From assembly GCA_028868545.1 (NCBI GenBank), contig JAGWUF010000007.1, positions 1-63,684 of the forward strand: DNA of 63,684 nucleotides. Reading direction: 5' to 3'. The stretch comes from Lysobacteraceae bacterium. Its GTDB lineage: Bacteria; Pseudomonadota; Gammaproteobacteria; Xanthomonadales; Xanthomonadaceae. Positions within the stretch are counted from its first letter, which is position 1, and each line of letters opens with the position of its first letter. A model generated the notes under the pieces. The model was not told where the DNA came from, did not search any database, and saw nothing but the letters and a program-made list of their open reading frames with translations. The translations under genes were made by a program, and so were the position numbers. Below, piece by piece: positions 9,533 through 19,000 of this stretch.

Positions 9533-10663
9533 ATGAGCGCTTTCGCACCGCAACCCCTTCCCGATTGGAAACGCGCGGTGCTGAAAGTGGGCAGCAGCCT
9601 GCTGGCCGCCGACGGTGGCGGACTGAGCCCGCGTTTCGCGCTGCAGCTGGCGCAGTTCGTGCTGGCCAGCCGGCAGGCCGGACGCGAGATGGTGATCGTC
9701 TCTTCCGGGGCGGTGGCCGCTGGCCGCGCCTTGCTGGCCAACGACAGGGACGCCGCCCCGGCGATCGCCGCCAAGCAGGCACTGGCGGCACTGGGGCAGG
9801 CGCAACTGATCGCGCTGTGGCAGCGGTTTTTCGAAGCGCCGGTGGCGCAGGTGCTGTTGACCCACGATGACCTGCGCAACCGCCGCCGCTATCTCAATGC
9901 CCGCGCCGCCTTGCTGGAATTGCTGCGGGTGGGCGCAGTGCCGGTGGTGAACGAAAACGACACCGTGGCAGTGGATGAATTGAAGCTGGGCGACAACGAC
10001 AACCTGGCCGCCGCCGTGGCCTCGCTGGTGGACGCCGACCTGCTGCTGATCGCCACCGACATCGATGGCCTCTACAGCGGCCATCCCGGGCATGACCCGG
10101 AGGCTCGCCCCATCACCAAGGTGGAGGCCATCACCCCGGAAGTGCTGGCGATGGCCGGCGATGCCGGCGCGCTGGGCACCGGCGGCATGCGTACCAAATT
10201 GGAAGCCGCCGCGAAAGCGGCCGCAGCCGGCATCCACACGGCGCTGTTCTGTGGCCGCGATGCCGCCACCGTGGCGGCGCTGGGGCAGGGCGTCTTGCAC
10301 GGCACGCTGGTCACTGCGCAGGGCAGCCGCCTGAGCGCCCGCAAGCAATGGCTGCGGCATGCGCCGGCCTCCGGCACGGTGGTGATTGATGCGGGTGCCG
10401 AAGCGGCGCTGCGGCGTGGTGCCTCGCTGTTGCCGGGCGGTGTGCAAACGGTGGCGGGGGAGTTTCGGCGCGGTGATGTCGTGGCCGTGCACACGGCGCA
10501 AGGCGCGCTATTGGCACGCGGTTTGATGCAATACAACGCTCGGGATGCTGCGCGTATCGCTGGCCATCACAGCCGCGAGATCGACGTTCTCCTGGGCTTT
10601 CATTACGACGAAGCGATGATCCATCGCGACGATTTGGTCTTGTTGCAACGGGAGGGTGCATGA
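9533..10663 (+). CDS. proB: Glutamate 5-kinase
   Basis: A 376-residue enzyme that phosphorylates glutamate in the first step of proline synthesis. The amino-acid kinase domain fills residues about 10-260 ([50 protein letters not shown]). A C-terminal PUA domain follows from about residue 285. It starts three bases after argH and its stop overlaps the proA start, so the proline genes are part of the same transcription unit as the arginine genes. The coupling is sensible because both pathways start from glutamate. Confidence 0.95.
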   Translation: MSAFAPQPLPDWKRAVLKVGSSLLAADGGGLSPRFALQLAQFVLASRQAGREMVIVSSGAVAAGRALLANDRDAAPAIAAKQALAALGQAQLIALWQRFFEAPVAQVLLTHDDLRNRRRYLNARAALLELLRVGAVPVVNENDTVAVDELKLGDNDNLAAAVASLVDADLLLIATDIDGLYSGHPGHDPEARPITKVEAITPEVLAMAGDAGALGTGGMRTKLEAAAKAAAAGIHTALFCGRDAATVAALGQGVLHGTLVTAQGSRLSARKQWLRHAPASGTVVIDAGAEAALRRGASLLPGGVQTVAGEFRRGDVVAVHTAQGALLARGLMQYNARDAARIAGHHSREIDVLLGFHYDEAMIHRDDLVLLQREGA

Positions 10664-11928
10664 GCGGATACGTGCGGGCCTTGGCGCAGGCGGCGCGTGC
10701 GGCGCAGTTGCAGATTGCCGCCCTCAGCGGCGCCCAGCGGCAGGCGTTGCTGGAGGCGATGGCCACGCAATTGCTGGCCGGGCAAGAGGCCATCCTTGCC
10801 GCCAATGCGCAGGATGTGGCGCGTGCGGCGACTGCGGGTGCCAACAAGGCCACTCTGGATCGGTTGTTGCTGGATGCCGGTCGTGTGCAGGGCATGGCCG
10901 CTGCACTGCGCGAGGTGGCGGCGCAAACCGACCCGCTGGGCGAAGTCACCCGCCGCGACACCCGCCCCAATGGCGTGGTGGTGGAGCGCCAACGCATCCC
11001 GCTGGGCTTGGTGGCGATGATCTTCGAGGCCCGCCCGAACGTCACCGCCGAAGCGGCCGCCTTGTGCCTGAAGGCCGGCAATGCCGTGCTGCTGCGCGGC
11101 GGCACCGAGGCGGCGGCCAGCAATGCCGCGATCGCCGTCTGCCTGCACGCCGCGCTGCGCGATGCCGGGTTGCCGGAAGCGGCAGTGTCACTGGTCGCGG
11201 ACACCGCGCGCGAACATGTGCTGGAACTGCTGCAACTCAGCGACTTGATCGACTTAGCCATCCCGCGCGGCGGCGAAAGCCTGATCCGCTTCGTCGCCGA
11301 GCACGCACGGGTGCCGGTCATCAAGCACTACAAGGGCGTCTGCCATTTGTACGTGGATCGCGCTGCCGATATCGAAAAAGCAGTCGCACTGTTGCTGGAC
11401 GGCAAGGCCTCGCGCCCCGGGGTCTGCAACGCGCTGGAAACCCTGCTGGTGCATCGCGACATCGCCTCGGCGTTCCTGCCGCGTGCGCTGGCGGCGCTGA
11501 AAAATCGCGGTGTGGAGGTGCGCGGCGATGCCGCCGTGCGTGCGTTCGATGCCGGTTTGGCCGAGGCAAGTGCAGCGGACTTCGATGCCGAATTCCTCGA
11601 CCTCATCATCGCCGTGCGCGTGGTCGACTCGATCGAGGACGCCATCGCCCACATCCGCCGCCACACCTCCGACCATACCGAAGTGATCGTCACCGAAGAT
11701 GCGCTGGCGGCGGACACCTTCGTGCGTGCCATCCGCAGTTCGGCGGTGATGGTCAACGCCAGCTCGCGCTTCAACGACGGCGGCCAGCTCGGGCTGGGCG
11801 CGGAAATCGGCATTTCCACCACCCGCCTGCACGCCTACGGCCCGATGGGGGTGGAAGCGCTGACCATCGAACGCTTCGTGGTGCGCGGCGCGGGGCAGGT
11901 GCGGCACCCCGAGTTGTTGCGACCTTGA
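10660..11928 (+). CDS. proA: Gamma-glutamyl phosphate reductase
   Basis: A 422-residue aldehyde-dehydrogenase-fold enzyme that reduces glutamyl 5-phosphate, the product of ProB, to glutamate semialdehyde. Landmarks are [17 protein letters not shown], the nucleotide-binding GNAVLLRGG, the catalytic Cys256 in [11 protein letters not shown] and the C-terminal [15 protein letters not shown]. The ATG overlaps the proB stop codon (ATGA). It is the last gene of the operon; no convincing T-tailed terminator is seen in the 152 bases that follow. Confidence 0.96.
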   Translation: MSGYVRALAQAARAAQLQIAALSGAQRQALLEAMATQLLAGQEAILAANAQDVARAATAGANKATLDRLLLDAGRVQGMAAALREVAAQTDPLGEVTRRDTRPNGVVVERQRIPLGLVAMIFEARPNVTAEAAALCLKAGNAVLLRGGTEAAASNAAIAVCLHAALRDAGLPEAAVSLVADTAREHVLELLQLSDLIDLAIPRGGESLIRFVAEHARVPVIKHYKGVCHLYVDRAADIEKAVALLLDGKASRPGVCNALETLLVHRDIASAFLPRALAALKNRGVEVRGDAAVRAFDAGLAEASAADFDAEFLDLIIAVRVVDSIEDAIAHIRRHTSDHTEVIVTEDALAADTFVRAIRSSAVMVNASSRFNDGGQLGLGAEIGISTTRLHAYGPMGVEALTIERFVVRGAGQVRHPELLRP

Positions 11929-11982
11929 TCAAGTGGAAACGACTTTCGATGGCCTGACAGGACAGGGCGGCATCGGCTATTC

Positions 11983-12036
11983 GCGGTATGTCTTACCGCA
12001 AATAGGATAGGCCGCTGCGCGGCTTCTAGACTCCCG
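11983..12036 (+). promoter_or_regulatory. Candidate promoter region of the CHAT-TPS operon
   Basis: The dyad GCGGTA-TGTCT-TACCGC (11983-11999) lies upstream of GCTTCTAGACTCCCG (12022-12036). The latter is almost identical to GCTTCCTAGACTCCTG at 45176-45191 before tssB, with one base inserted or deleted and one changed. TAGACT could serve as a -10 element, but no good -35 hexamer is seen at normal spacing. It lies about 50 bases before the CHAT-gene ATG. The match between the two sites is seen; the promoter role is inferred. Confidence 0.4.
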
Positions 12037-12080
12037 TAATTCGCAGGCTGCGCCTGCATTGTCTGTCGGGAGCACATCGC

Positions 12081-14324
12081 ATGGTACGCGCAGCGAATAT
12101 CGCGTCGGGTCTGGTCATCAGTCTGTTGGGATTGGCCCTGTGCAGCCCCGCGGTGCGGGCCGGATGTGCACCGGAGGCCGGCAGCCCGGTGATGGCCGCC
12201 AGTGCGCGCACAGAGGGCACAGCTGCCCCGCCGCAGGCACGCGCCGCGCCGGCCGCAGCCCCCGCGATACCGGTGGCACAGGCGACGGATGCCGCGGAGA
12301 ACGATACCCGCCAGGCCCTGTTGGCGATGGGGAAACTGGACGATGCCGATACCGCGTTGTCGATGGCAGCCGATGGCGCGGCGCTGTACGAGCGCGAAAC
12401 GGTCAAGCTGGACGGTTACGCCTATTGCAGCCAGGCGGTGGAATTGGCCGAGAAGGGCGAGTTCCGCGAGAGCGCGCAGGCGGCCAGCAAGGCCTTGCAT
12501 GTGGCGTTGCAGAGCGGCAACAAGGACTTGCTGGGCAAGGCCTATCGCGATCTGGCCATTGCGTTCAGCTACGGTGGCCAGCTGGAGCGTGCCGAGCAGT
12601 TTGCCAATCTGGCGCTGAAATATCCTGGCCAGGATCCCACCCAGATCAATGGCCCGGCGCGCAAGATCCTGGGGGATGTACGCACCCGCCAGGGCAATTT
12701 TGCAGAGGCGATCGCCCTGTACGATCAGGCGTTGACGGAAAGCTCCGATCGCTACCGTCCGTTGGTGGAGGCCTCGTTGGCCAATGCCTTGATCCAGTCG
12801 GGGGATCTGGTGCGTGCCCGCACCACCCTGGATGCCATCAAGACGCCGGCGGATCCGCGCCAGGCCGCCCAGTTGCAACGGACTCGCGGTCGCCTGCTGC
12901 TGGCCGAGCAAAAACCGACCGAGGCGCTGGCCCTGTACCAGAAACTGGCCAATGCGCCAGCCGATGGTGACGAGGATTTCTATCGTGCCTGGGCGCTGGA
13001 TGGCATGTCCAGGAGCCAGGCCGCATTGGGCAACGACGGCGAAGCTGCACAGGCGCTGGATCAGGCCATTGCAGTCTTCGACAAGGCACGTTCGCAGTTC
13101 CGCAGCGACGAATTCAAGATGGGGTTGTTCTCGGATCTGCAGGCCGTGTTCGAGCGTGCCATCGCCCTGCACGGCAAGCTGGGCCAGCCGGATCAGGCCT
13201 TCGACATCAGCGAACGCAGCCGTTCGCGTGCCTTGCTGGATGCGGTTGCCGGGCGTGCAGACATCGACCGGGGCGAGGCTGCCGCGCTGGACGCCAAAAC
13301 CCTGCAGGCGATGCTCAAGCCCGATGAGGCGGTGGTGGCCTACCACACCCTGCCGGATCGGCTGGTGGCGTGGGTATTGACCCGCGACGGGGTGCGCGAA
13401 GTCAAGTTCCCGGTGGCCTTGCCGCGCGCCGATCTGGTGCGGCTGGTGGATGCCTACCGCGATGCCCTGATCCGGCTCAGCCCGAATGCGCAGGCGGTGA
13501 GCGACAAGATCGGGCAGCTGCTGCTGGCGCCGCTGGATGTACCGGCCGGCAAGCGCATCATTCTGGTGCCGCACGGGCCGCTGCACTACCTGCCGTTCCA
13601 GGCCTTGCGTCTGGAAGGCAAGTACCTGATCCAGCGCAACCCGATGTCGATCGCGCCGTCGATCAGCGTGGCGGCGCGGCTTGCCCAGCGCACTCCCACC
13701 ACGCAACCGCAGCTGCTCGCTTTCGGCAACCCCGCGGTCAATCCGGATGTGGCCAATCCACTGCCGGGCGCGGAAAAGGAAGTGCATGAGCTGGCGCAGG
13801 AATTCCCGGGTGCCAAGTTGTTCTTCCGCGAGCAGGCCAACAAGGACAATTTCGAAGCCAACGCGCCGCAGGCCAGGCTGGTGCATGTGGCAGCCCATGC
13901 GATGGCCGACACCCTGGATCCCCTTCACTCCAAGGTGTTGCTGGCCGATGAAAACGGCAAGCCCAATTATCTCGAAGCCAAGGACGTGCTGGGCATGAAG
14001 CTGGGCAATGTGGCGATGGTGGCGTTGTCGGCCTGCGAATCCGGATTGGGCAGGGTGGAGAACGGTGACGAAGTGTTGGGGTTCACCCGCTCGTTCCTGT
14101 CTGCGGGCACATCCACGTTGTTGGTCTCGTTGTGGCCGGTGTCGGATGCCGCCACCGAAAAACTGATGACCACGCTTTATACCGATCTGGCCAAAGGCAT
14201 CGAGGTGCAGGACGCGATGCGCGAAGCGCAGTTGGCGGTGATGGCCAACCCGGAAACGGCGCATCCGTATTTCTGGGCGCCGTTCAATCTGATCGGCAAC
14301 TGGCGTTTGCAGGTGGTCAAGTGA
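12081..14324 (+). CDS. Exported TPR-CHAT domain protein (caspase-like)
   Basis: A 747-residue protein. It begins with a signal peptide (MVRAANIASGLVISLLGLAL, cleavage near VRA-GC), followed by an Ala/Pro-rich linker. A helical TPR region covers about residues 60-390 (LAIAFSYGGQLERAEQFANL, RQGNFAEAIALYDQAL, LYQKLANAP). A C-terminal CHAT domain follows, with the expected catalytic pair His606 (VHVAAHAM) and Cys652 (LSACESG). CHAT proteins are caspase-clan cysteine peptidases. The signal peptide places it in the periplasm or at the surface. It directly precedes tpsB and tpsA, so it may process or control the secreted TpsA. That link is inferred; its substrate is unknown. An Ala-Gly-Cys near the cleavage point leaves lipidation possible. 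Confidence 0.85.
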   Translation: MVRAANIASGLVISLLGLALCSPAVRAGCAPEAGSPVMAASARTEGTAAPPQARAAPAAAPAIPVAQATDAAENDTRQALLAMGKLDDADTALSMAADGAALYERETVKLDGYAYCSQAVELAEKGEFRESAQAASKALHVALQSGNKDLLGKAYRDLAIAFSYGGQLERAEQFANLALKYPGQDPTQINGPARKILGDVRTRQGNFAEAIALYDQALTESSDRYRPLVEASLANALIQSGDLVRARTTLDAIKTPADPRQAAQLQRTRGRLLLAEQKPTEALALYQKLANAPADGDEDFYRAWALDGMSRSQAALGNDGEAAQALDQAIAVFDKARSQFRSDEFKMGLFSDLQAVFERAIALHGKLGQPDQAFDISERSRSRALLDAVAGRADIDRGEAAALDAKTLQAMLKPDEAVVAYHTLPDRLVAWVLTRDGVREVKFPVALPRADLVRLVDAYRDALIRLSPNAQAVSDKIGQLLLAPLDVPAGKRIILVPHGPLHYLPFQALRLEGKYLIQRNPMSIAPSISVAARLAQRTPTTQPQLLAFGNPAVNPDVANPLPGAEKEVHELAQEFPGAKLFFREQANKDNFEANAPQARLVHVAAHAMADTLDPLHSKVLLADENGKPNYLEAKDVLGMKLGNVAMVALSACESGLGRVENGDEVLGFTRSFLSAGTSTLLVSLWPVSDAATEKLMTTLYTDLAKGIEVQDAMREAQLAVMANPETAHPYFWAPFNLIGNWRLQVVK

Positions 14325-14356
14325 AGCGGGCAGGGCGTGACAACGGGGCAAGCGCA

Positions 14357-16012
14357 ATGGATATCCAGATGAAGCACAGGAATTTGCTGACGGCAGCGTT
14401 GCTGCTGGCATTGGCACCGATGGCGCAGGCGGCAGCGGCGGAGGATTCGGGACAGCCCGCACAAGCTGCCACTCCGCAGCAGGCGCAAGCATTGCCGGAG
14501 CCGCAAATGGCCGCGCAGACCCAGGCCAGTTTCGTGCTGCAGGGCGTGGAGTTCGCCGGCGCCACGGGGGTGCCGGAAGGCGAGCTGCAAGCCGCAGTGG
14601 CAGACATGATCGGCAAGAGCGTCACCTTCCAGGATCTGGAAAAGCTGGCCGCGAAGGCCGCCGCGGTCTACCAGAAGCACGGCTTCGCGCTGACCCAGGT
14701 GTTCGTCCCCGTGCAGGAGGTCAAGGAGGGGCGGGTCAAGTTGCAGGTGGTGGAAGGGCAGCTGGGCGATGTCGCCATCGACCTTGCCCCGGGCACCCCG
14801 CTGCAGAAGGAACGCGTGGCCGGAACCCTGGCCATTCTCGAGCCGGGAAAGCCGCTGAACAGCCGCAACTACGAGCGCGCGATGTTGCTGCTCTCGGATT
14901 TGCCGGGAATCAAGCCGCAATCGGCCATTTCGGCGGGAAGCGTGTCCGGTACCACCGACTTGCGGGTGCAGGTGAGCGAGCGTGACCGGCTCAAATTCGG
15001 TCTGGAGCTGGACGATTACGGCACCCGCGATTCCGGGCGGTACCGTTTGACCGGCAGCATGCGTTGGGCCAGCCCGTTCGATCGCGGCGACAATCTCGAC
15101 CTGCGGGTCATGGCGGCGCAGGGCATGCACACGGCCTTCGGGCGCATTTCCTACGAATCTCCGGTGGGTTACACCGGCCTGCGATTGGGCGGCGGTCTTG
15201 CCCGTGTGCAGTACGAGCTGGGCGGGCCCTTCGCGCCACTCAAGCCCACCGGGCTTGGCAATGTGGCGGATCTCTCGTTCAGCTACCCGTTGATCCGCCA
15301 ACGCAGCACCAACGTGTTCCTGCGCGGCGTGTTCGACCACAAATCCCTGACCGACCGTTTCGAAGCGGTGGGGTTCGAGACACGCAAGCGCATTCAGGGT
15401 GTCGGGCTCGGGCTGTCGCTGGAAAAGCGCGACCGGTTTGGCGGCGGGGGCTACACCAGCATGAATGCCCAGGCCTATCACGGCACGCTGGATCTGCGGG
15501 ATGCGATGAGCCAGTCGTTCGACAAACCGCCGTTCGGCTATGACACGGCCGGCGGTTTCAGCAAGTTCACCTTGCAGGTCGCCCGGTTGCAGTACCTCGC
15601 CCCGAAGTTCAGCCTGTTCTTCGGCAGCGGCATGCAGTGGGCCAGCAAGAATCTGGATACCTACGAGAAGTTGTCGCTCGGTGGCCCCAAGGCCGTACGC
15701 GCGTACGCCACCGGCGAAGTGCTGGTGGATGACGGCTGGCTGGCCACGCTGGAGCTGCGCTACGCACTGAAACCGGAGGCCACGGTGTTCGTCTTCTATG
15801 ACGCGGCGCATGGCGACCAGTTCCACACGCCAAGGCCGTTCGATGGCGACATGTCGCGCAGCCTGCGCGGCTATGGTCTGGGCTTCAACTGGAGCAAGCC
15901 GGGGAACGTCGCCATCAATCTCAGTGTGGCCTGGCGTGGCACCGGGCCAGGCCTGACCGATGGCGGTGGCCGCAACCCGCGGGTGTTTTGGTCGATCCAG
16001 AAGGCATTTTGA
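14357..16012 (+). CDS. TpsB outer-membrane transporter (ShlB/FhaC/HecB family)
   Basis: A 551-residue outer-membrane protein of the two-partner secretion type. It has a signal peptide (LLTAALLLALAPMAQAAAA), a Gln/Ala-rich linker and two POTRA domains at about residues 55-215. POTRA1 includes FVLQGVEFAGAT...GKSVTFQDLEKL and QKHGFALTQVFVPVQ; POTRA2 includes GRVKLQVVEGQ...LPGIKP. A 16-strand-type barrel follows and ends in aromatic Phe (WSIQKAF). The family recognises the TPS domain of its partner in the periplasm and exports it; the partner is the next gene. The ATG at 14357 was chosen; MKHRN four codons later is an alternative. The tpsA start is 12 bases after its stop. Confidence 0.9.
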   Translation: MDIQMKHRNLLTAALLLALAPMAQAAAAEDSGQPAQAATPQQAQALPEPQMAAQTQASFVLQGVEFAGATGVPEGELQAAVADMIGKSVTFQDLEKLAAKAAAVYQKHGFALTQVFVPVQEVKEGRVKLQVVEGQLGDVAIDLAPGTPLQKERVAGTLAILEPGKPLNSRNYERAMLLLSDLPGIKPQSAISAGSVSGTTDLRVQVSERDRLKFGLELDDYGTRDSGRYRLTGSMRWASPFDRGDNLDLRVMAAQGMHTAFGRISYESPVGYTGLRLGGGLARVQYELGGPFAPLKPTGLGNVADLSFSYPLIRQRSTNVFLRGVFDHKSLTDRFEAVGFETRKRIQGVGLGLSLEKRDRFGGGGYTSMNAQAYHGTLDLRDAMSQSFDKPPFGYDTAGGFSKFTLQVARLQYLAPKFSLFFGSGMQWASKNLDTYEKLSLGGPKAVRAYATGEVLVDDGWLATLELRYALKPEATVFVFYDAAHGDQFHTPRPFDGDMSRSLRGYGLGFNWSKPGNVAINLSVAWRGTGPGLTDGGGRNPRVFWSIQKAF

Positions 16013-16024
16013 GGAGAGCTGGCA

Positions 16025-19000
16025 ATGTCCACGAACATGACGAATCGCAAGCAGCTGAACGGGTTGCGCCGCCGCCGTCTGGCTTCCGCCCTGGTGGCTG
16101 CGCTGGCGGTACCTGCCATGCCGGCGCTTGCACAAAGCTTGCCCGATGCCGGCACCGTGGTCTCCGGCAATGCCTCCATCGAGAATGCCGGAACGACCAT
16201 GTTGATCACGCAGACCACCAAGGGCGCGATCATCAACTGGGGCGACTTCAGCATCGGCTATGGCTACGGGGTCACCTTCGACCAGCAGTTCGGTGCCGGC
16301 AGCGTCACCTTGAATCGCGTCATCGGGGGTGGCTATGGCATCAGCCCGTCGTTCATCGAAGGCAACATCACCGCGAACGGCAGCGTGTTCCTGATCAATC
16401 CTGCAGGGGTCTCCTTCACATCGAGTGCCGTTGTCAACGTGGGCAGCCTGGTGGCCTCCACCATCGATCTCAGTGACGACAATTTCAATTATGGCGTGGC
16501 CACGGGGCATTACCAGTTCGATCCGATGACTGCGACGGGTGACCAGAGCATCACGGTGAACATGGGCGCGCAAATCAACACCACGGCGGCGGGCACCGTG
16601 GCCTTGCTTGGGCGGCAGGTCTTGAATCAAGGCGACATCACCACGCCTGGCGGCAGTGTGTTGTTTGGTTCGGCGGAAAGCGTGACCCTGGATTTCCAGG
16701 GTGACGGCTTGACCATGCTCACCATCCAGGGGCCCGGGATCGCCAAGCCCGGCTCGTTTGGTTGCCCAATGATGCCCTGCCCGGGGCCGGTGAATCCGGC
16801 ACTGATCAACACCGGCACGATCACCGCCGATGGCGGACAGATCCTGATGCGCACCGCAATGACCGCCGGCGGGGCCGGCGGCATGATCATTGCGGGCGGT
16901 ACCCTGCGGGCGCGCAGCCTCGCAACCCGCAGTGGGCGCGTGGAATTGACCACGGACAGCGTCGCAATACTGGGTGCTCCGGGCGTGCTCACCGACACGG
17001 GAACCGATTTCACCGCCGGGGTCATCGATATCGACGGTGGTGCATACAAAGGGGGGTCGGTGCTGATCCAGGGCAACCAGATCACGCTGGTCAACAACGC
17101 AGATACCACCAACGGCATTCCTGCCACGGTCGGCAGCTCCATTCGTGCCGACGGCGCCGCCGGTGGCGGCAGCATCCAGCTGCAATCCGCCACCACGGTC
17201 ACCTTGAATCCATTGTCGTGGCTGAGTGCCAATGGGGTCTCCGGGGCGGGTGGGGACATTCAAATCACGGCAGCAGGCGGGATCTCCCTTTACGGCGAGC
17301 TCAGCGCCAGCTCCAAGGGGGCCAGCGGCGGCAACATCCTGCTCGATGCCGGCACTGGCACGCTGAGTCTCGATGGCAATGTCACTGCCGTCGGTTCCGT
17401 CAACGGCGGGCGGATCACGGCGACCGGCTACGACCTGCTGCTGGCACCCGGTTACAGCATCAATGCAAGTGGTGGTGCGGGTGCGGGCGGCAGCATTGCC
17501 CTGACGGCCGCGAATTATTTGGCTGCCTACGGGCAATTGCGCGCGCGTGGCGGCAGTGCCGGCGGTGCAATCGTGACCCGTAGTGGCGGGCTGTTTGACC
17601 TGCGCGGCTTGCAAGTGGATGCAGGTGCCACCGGCACGGCCGGTAGCTGGACACTGGATGCCCCCAGCCTGACCGTGGTTCACGGCAGCGCCATCGGCAA
17701 CCCGGATGCCCCGGTATACGGCACCAACCTGCAAGACGCGGAAATCAATAACGCGTTCTACAACGGCACCAGCGTGATCCTCAACTCCAATGCCGATGTC
17801 CAGCTCAGCAATGCGCAGATTCTTTCCAGCAATGCAGCGAACCTTGCATTCACGGTGAATGCGGCGGGTGGTATTTCCGGCACGGGGTTCTCCATCGCCG
17901 GTTCCAACGGCGCATTGGGCATGGTGTTCAACGCAAACTCTGCGGGCGGTTCACCCAATGCCGGCGGCATCGATTTTTCCAGTGGCAGCCTCGTCAGCAT
18001 GGGCGGCAATATTTCGATGTATGGCCAGTCCGATCCAGCCAACGGGTTTGCCAGCAGCGCGGGCAACGGCATTGCCTTGGCCGGGATGACCGTCAATAGT
18101 GGTGGCGGCAATATGCTGTTGCGCGGCAGCAGCACCGGCTCCAGAGGCAGCAGTGCGGGGGTGCTCGTGGCCAACAGCACTTTGAATGCCGGCAGTGGTG
18201 GAATGTCGATCTACGGCAACGGCGGCGGTCCCGCCTCCGGGGTACGCATCAACGGCAGCAATCTCGCTGTGGGGCTGCAAGGAATCCGCATCGAAGGGCA
18301 CAGCACCAACGCCGACGGCCTGATTGCACAGGCCAGTGGCGTGATGGTGGCGGGCGGCAATATCGACCTGATCGGCACCGGGGCGGGCATCGGCGTGTTT
18401 TTTGACGGTGGTCTGAGCAGCGGCGGTGGTGCCATCCGGGTGCATGGCGAAGGCGGTAGCGGTGGAGGAACGACGGTCACCGGTGCCATTGCCAGTGCCG
18501 GCGGCTTGATTGACGTGTTCGGTTCCAGTCTCGGCGCGAGCGGCCTCGTGCTTGGTGGTTCGGGCTATGGCGGCGTCACCAGCGGCGGCGGCAACATCCT
18601 CCTGCAAGGTCAAGGCGCAACCGGCGGTGTGATACTGAATCGCGGGAAGATTTCCGGGAATACGGTGGATAGTGCCGGTGGCTCCCTCACCGTTCTCGGC
18701 ACTGCCAGTGGTGCGGGCGCGGTCGGCACGGCCATCGACGGTCTCACCCTGCAATCCGCTTCGGGTGCACTGTCGGTGACGGGCAACGCGGCGCAGGGGG
18801 TGGGAATCACCTTCGCCAACGGTGCTGGCGTCAGCACCACCACCGGTGCAATCGGGCTGCATGGCACCGGCGCCACCTTTGGCCTGGATGTGGCCAACGG
18901 CGCGATCCAGACCAACAGCGGCAACATCACGCTGGATGGCACCGCCACGGCGGTCAATGCCGTGGCGGGTGTGCGCGTGACTGGCAATGGCCTGACCACC